A DNA stretch of 8,946 bases, from the NCBI GenBank assembly GCA_905197585.1, contig CAJJZO010000065.1:1-8946 (forward strand). Direction: 5' to 3'. The notes under the pieces are model-generated. The model was given only the letters and a program-made list of their open reading frames with translations. It was not told where the DNA came from and did no database searches. The DNA is from an uncultured Collinsella sp. (GTDB lineage Bacteria; Actinomycetota; Coriobacteriia; Coriobacteriales; Coriobacteriaceae). Each line of letters starts with the position of its first letter. Positions within the stretch are counted from its first letter, which is position 1. Both the position numbers and the translations under genes were made by a program. This document shows positions 6,041 to 8,946 of the stretch, one piece after another.

Positions 6041-6123
6041 GGCCGAGATCGGGAAGTGCCAGACGGGGGAGGCTGCCGGGCGCCTTGCCGTCTGCGGATT
6101 TTGGGACATGCGGCCCGCTTTTT
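6038..6123 (+). terminator. Composite terminator between the DUF4867-type and signalling genes
   Basis: GCGGGCCG (6038-6045) is exactly inverted at 6111-6118 and is followed directly by five T (6119-6123). Inside lies a second stem, CAGACGG (6060-6066) with CCGTCTG (6088-6094), itself enclosing AGGC/GCCT. A nested stem with a U-tract fits a Rho-independent terminator, although the 65-nt interior is long. It overlaps the REP-like repeat by three bases. Confidence 0.45.
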
Positions 6124-6153
6124 CGACCCATCTGTCGGTACACTAAAAGCACT

Positions 6154-8037
6154 ATGGGTACCCGCGAGCGACATATCGGCAACGCGGCCGCCCGATCCGC
6201 ACCCGTGGCGGATCCCAGGGGCGGCAGGCTCTTCGCCATGCCGCGATTCCTTGTTGGCATAACACATCAGGTGTACCGCCACCGCGTCTTTGCTATCGCC
6301 GGTGTCATCACCGCGATGTTCCTCATGCTTTTGGCAGTCTTGCCGGCGCTGTTCGCCTTCGACCCCAAACTTTCTAACGCCGTGCCCGCCTATAGCGAGG
6401 TGTCCGAAGAGGTCGTGGATGCGCTCGTCCATTCGAGCTCTCTGCCGTTGCTTGTTGCCGCAATTGCATTTTCGATCTGGGGCGTATCGGTCTATCTGCG
6501 CTGTTTGGACTATGTGTTGCGCCGCCGCCTTGTTGCCATCGCCTCCATCTGCGCCCTGTGGATGATCGAAGTCATTCTCAAGTACAAGTCGTTCACGCCG
6601 TTCTATGCCACCGTGCTGTGGTACCTGTACTACGTGCCCATGACGCTCATTCCGCTGCTCTACCAGTTGTGTGGTCTGCGCCTTGCGGGCCTGGAGCAAC
6701 ACCGCCTGGGTCGCCGCTACTGCGTTGCGCTGTGGATTGCGGCCATCCTGCTTATCGGATTTGTGCTCACCAACGATTTTCACCAGCAGGTCTTCCGCTT
6801 TGACCGTACAAGCGACACCTGGAGCAACGATTACACGTACGGCTGGGGTTATTTCGCCGTCTTAGTGTGGACGGCCTTTAACTTCGTGGCCTTTTTTATC
6901 CTGGTTGGTCGGTCCTCGTCCTTTCGCATCCAGCGTTTCTCGGGCACGGCGGCGCTCGTGCTGCTGGGCGGCGCTTTCTTTGCCATCTCATATGCTCTGC
7001 GCGTGCCCTGGGCATGGAGGCTCAACTTTTCGCTCGTCTATTGCGTCCTGTGCGTGGTGGCGATGGAAATCTGTCTCGATTGCGGTGTCGTTCCGTCGTA
7101 TCACGACATCGCCGGCATCTTCGACACCTTGCCGCTTGACCTCAAAGTTCTAACGCGCGACCTGCAGGAGGTCTATGCCACGCCGGTGTCAAAGCCAACG
7201 CCGGTAGGCGTGCGCGAGGAGTTGCGGACCCAGGAGCACGGCCGCGCTCATGCCTTTGCCGTGGCGTCCGATCCCGATGTGATGTACCGTGCCTTCCCAC
7301 TGCTGGGCGGATCGGCCCTGCTTGCCCAAGACGTGTCGGAGCTCAACGAGCTTAACCGTGAGCTGGCACATCGTCGCATGGAGCTGCAGCGTCAAAACGA
7401 GCTGCTCGCCGCCGACTACGACCTTAAGACGCATTTGGCAGATCAAGAGGCCGAGACCTTGCTGGTCCAAGACGTGGACCAGGCGCTTGCCCGCGCGCTC
7501 AAAGGGATGTACGACCTGCTGAGCTCGCTGCCGCCGTTGACCGACGAAGCGTCTTCGCACGAGCGTTACCGCATGCTGCAGCGCGCCAAGATGCTCGTCG
7601 CCTATTGCAAGCGCAAAGGGTCGCTCACGTTGGCACAGCACGGGGAGAGCGGTTTTGATCGCGACCGCATTCAGCTCATTGCCAACGAGCTCGCAAGCGA
7701 CCTGCGCACCATCGATATCGATTGCGCCTCGATTATCGCCATACGGCGCCCGATGCACGCCAGTATGGTAAGTGCCCTGTACGACTGCGTGTATGACTTT
7801 GCGTTTTTTGCCTACACCACCGACCATCCGGCGCTTATGTATCACTTGGGCGACCATGACCGATGCAGTGTCGAGCTGCGCGCCACGCTTTTTTCCAACG
7901 ATGATGCAGATCTTTCGCAGACGCCCGCTGCGCAAGAGCTCGAAAGCGCTCTGCAAGGGCGCAACGTGGCATACCGCCTTGAGGGCGAGCCCGGCCAGCT
8001 GCGCATGATCGTCTTGATGCCGAGGGCGGGTGAGTGA
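6154..8037 (+). CDS. 7TM membrane protein with degenerate histidine-kinase C-terminus
   Basis: A 627-aa membrane protein that looks like a sensor histidine kinase which has lost its catalytic residues. A first membrane segment (about 45-68) is followed by seven more (about 97-117, 127-143, 150-172, 190-205, 231-251, 264-281, 289-309), with a TNDFHQQVF stretch (206-214) typical of the histidine-kinase N-terminal 7TM domain. A coiled coil follows (about 393-440). Residues 435-490 look like a dimerisation domain, but the expected His-Asp of the H-box reads Val441-Asp442. Residues 505-623 resemble an ATPase domain in outline and end in a typical MIVLMP strand, yet the N-box Asn and glycine boxes are missing (LYDCVYDFAFFAY, 542-554). 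The start is uncertain. ATG 6154 has no ribosome site but a TACACT box 10 nt upstream, which would give an almost leaderless transcript. ATG 6238, just before the first membrane segment, is an alternative, as is an upstream GTG. It is tightly coupled to the next gene, 2 bp away. It may sense a ligand and control that kinase. Confidence 0.7.
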   Translation: MGTRERHIGNAAARSAPVADPRGGRLFAMPRFLVGITHQVYRHRVFAIAGVITAMFLMLLAVLPALFAFDPKLSNAVPAYSEVSEEVVDALVHSSSLPLLVAAIAFSIWGVSVYLRCLDYVLRRRLVAIASICALWMIEVILKYKSFTPFYATVLWYLYYVPMTLIPLLYQLCGLRLAGLEQHRLGRRYCVALWIAAILLIGFVLTNDFHQQVFRFDRTSDTWSNDYTYGWGYFAVLVWTAFNFVAFFILVGRSSSFRIQRFSGTAALVLLGGAFFAISYALRVPWAWRLNFSLVYCVLCVVAMEICLDCGVVPSYHDIAGIFDTLPLDLKVLTRDLQEVYATPVSKPTPVGVREELRTQEHGRAHAFAVASDPDVMYRAFPLLGGSALLAQDVSELNELNRELAHRRMELQRQNELLAADYDLKTHLADQEAETLLVQDVDQALARALKGMYDLLSSLPPLTDEASSHERYRMLQRAKMLVAYCKRKGSLTLAQHGESGFDRDRIQLIANELASDLRTIDIDCASIIAIRRPMHASMVSALYDCVYDFAFFAYTTDHPALMYHLGDHDRCSVELRATLFSNDDADLSQTPAAQELESALQGRNVAYRLEGEPGQLRMIVLMPRAGE

Positions 8038-8039
8038 CG

Positions 8040-8946
8040 ATGCAGATTTCGCTCATCCTTCCCCAAATCGTTGCGCTCGATGTTGTCTTTGCCCTGGCTG
8101 CGTGTCTGCAGACGATCCACGTCCCGCTCATTTCATCGCGCCGCTCGTCCTATAACCGTAAGGTGATTTGTGCCTACGAGGCGAGCCTTGTGCTTCACCT
8201 AGTTATTTCGGCGCTCATCTTATTCGCGTCATCTGGCTCGTATCTGGTGGCGCCGCTTGACGTTTGCGCCAAGGCAATGGGCGGAGCGCTGTGGCTCAAT
8301 GCCGTGATCTTTGCCTACGGCGTGGTGCTTATGGTGCGCTATCGTCGCCCTGTCATGCTGGCCGAGCTGCTGCTTGTTGTCGCCGTTACACCGCCGGTGG
8401 TTTTTGCCATGGGCTCGGCGTGGACCACGGTCCTTATCGCAGAGGGAGCGTTTTTCCTGTTCCGCTCCATTGCGGCGCTCTTGATGGATGTCCGCAACCG
8501 CCAGGAGGATATCACCGCGTTCTCGACGATCGAAACCATCAACGTGATTCCCGTGGGCATCCTGTATCTGGACCCGAGGGGCCGTCCGCTGCTCATGAAC
8601 CGCTGCATGCGCAAAAACCTGGTGGAACTTCATATGCCCACCGATCTAGGTGACATGAGCGGCACATGGAACGACCTGCGCAAACTTAGCATGCAAATGC
8701 CCGAAAGCAGCAGGAACCGTGTGCGGATTAATCTGGACCGCTTTGGTGAGGCGCGCGTTGTGGTCGAGGTTTCTCCCGCCGAGATTCGCTTGTTCGTGCA
8801 CGATGACGTTATGATTTCGGGCCGCCTCTTCGAGCGCATTATCGGTCTGGATGTAACAGAGTATGCGCATGCCCATGATCGCCTAGCGCAAGCCAACCAC
8901 ATGCTTGACCTTGCGGGCAACGAGCTCCAACCCCAAAACGAAAAAT
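8040..8946 (+). CDS. Membrane PAS sensor, probable histidine kinase, N-terminal part
   Basis: The first 302 codons of a protein that runs off the right edge. About five membrane segments (roughly 7-30, 45-64, 80-99, 107-124, 129-148) are followed by a PAS-like segment opening with TIETINVIPVGILYLDPRG (163-181) and ending near GLDVTEYAHAHDRL (269-282). A helix of coiled-coil type then begins, as where kinase dimerisation domains start. The H-box and ATPase domain would lie beyond the window, so kinase activity is inferred from architecture and from the neighbour. ATG 8040 follows the stop of the upstream gene by 2 nt. A GTG at 8034, overlapping that stop as GTGA, is an alternative start. The G-rich stretch at 8022-8030 is the only ribosome-site candidate. 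Such close coupling implies translation at similar levels and probably a joint function with the degenerate kinase upstream. Confidence 0.65.
   Translation, partial: MQISLILPQIVALDVVFALAACLQTIHVPLISSRRSSYNRKVICAYEASLVLHLVISALILFASSGSYLVAPLDVCAKAMGGALWLNAVIFAYGVVLMVRYRRPVMLAELLLVVAVTPPVVFAMGSAWTTVLIAEGAFFLFRSIAALLMDVRNRQEDITAFSTIETINVIPVGILYLDPRGRPLLMNRCMRKNLVELHMPTDLGDMSGTWNDLRKLSMQMPESSRNRVRINLDRFGEARVVVEVSPAEIRLFVHDDVMISGRLFERIIGLDVTEYAHAHDRLAQANHMLDLAGNELQPQNEK

Noticed and set aside
6010..6153. 48-residue upstream extension of the 7TM protein from a GTG
   Set aside because: It would run through the REP-like repeat and the terminator, has no ribosome site, and is Arg/Pro/Gly-rich without structure.
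5439..6260. 273-codon minus-strand open frame opposite the DUF4867-type gene
   Set aside because: Antisense shadow crossing the terminator region; no start signal.
7189..7956. 255-codon minus-strand open frame opposite the 7TM gene
   Set aside because: Antisense shadow of the coiled-coil and kinase-like part of the real gene.

Overview
The window looks like a chromosomal segment of a high-GC, Gram-positive gut actinobacterium. The best guess is the class Coriobacteriia (Collinsella or a close relative). The basis is GC-rich third codon positions, a peptidoglycan-type O-acyltransferase with a fused SGNH domain, a DUF4867-type protein next to luxS, and a 7TM histidine-kinase-like protein paired with a second membrane kinase. 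The assignment rests on gene style and remembered family distribution, not on a search.

Layout from left to right. Bases 1-232 carry no recognisable gene, only a perfect 11-bp hairpin behind the first gene. A minus-strand OatA-like membrane acyltransferase (233-2449) is transcribed away from a divergent intergenic region (2450-2635). On the plus strand that region drives a ribokinase (2636-3598) and, 30 bp later, a nucleoside hydrolase (3629-4603). A terminator candidate and a long imperfect palindrome fill the gap before luxS (4707-5195), which ends in a clear intrinsic terminator. Next comes a DUF4867-type cupin-like protein (5340-5984), whose promoter sits among helically phased TGTTC/GAACA words. 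A second gap (5985-6153) holds a REP-like inverted repeat and a composite terminator. Then come two tightly packed signalling genes: a 7TM protein that looks like a degenerate histidine kinase (6154-8037), and a membrane plus PAS kinase-type protein (8040 to the window edge, incomplete).

Functionally, nucleoside hydrolase and ribokinase make a two-step nucleoside salvage route: nucleoside to base plus ribose, then ribose to ribose-5-phosphate. LuxS also acts on a ribosyl compound, cleaving S-ribosylhomocysteine to homocysteine and the AI-2 precursor DPD, so three neighbours deal with ribosyl groups. The signalling pair at the right end probably continues into kinase catalytic domains, and perhaps a response regulator, outside the window.

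The most interesting points are the apparent pseudokinase/kinase pair, the phased operator-like array in front of the DUF4867-type gene, the palindrome upstream of luxS, and a calcium-loop-like motif in the acyltransferase linker. I saw no CRISPR array, tRNA, rRNA, transposase or phage gene.
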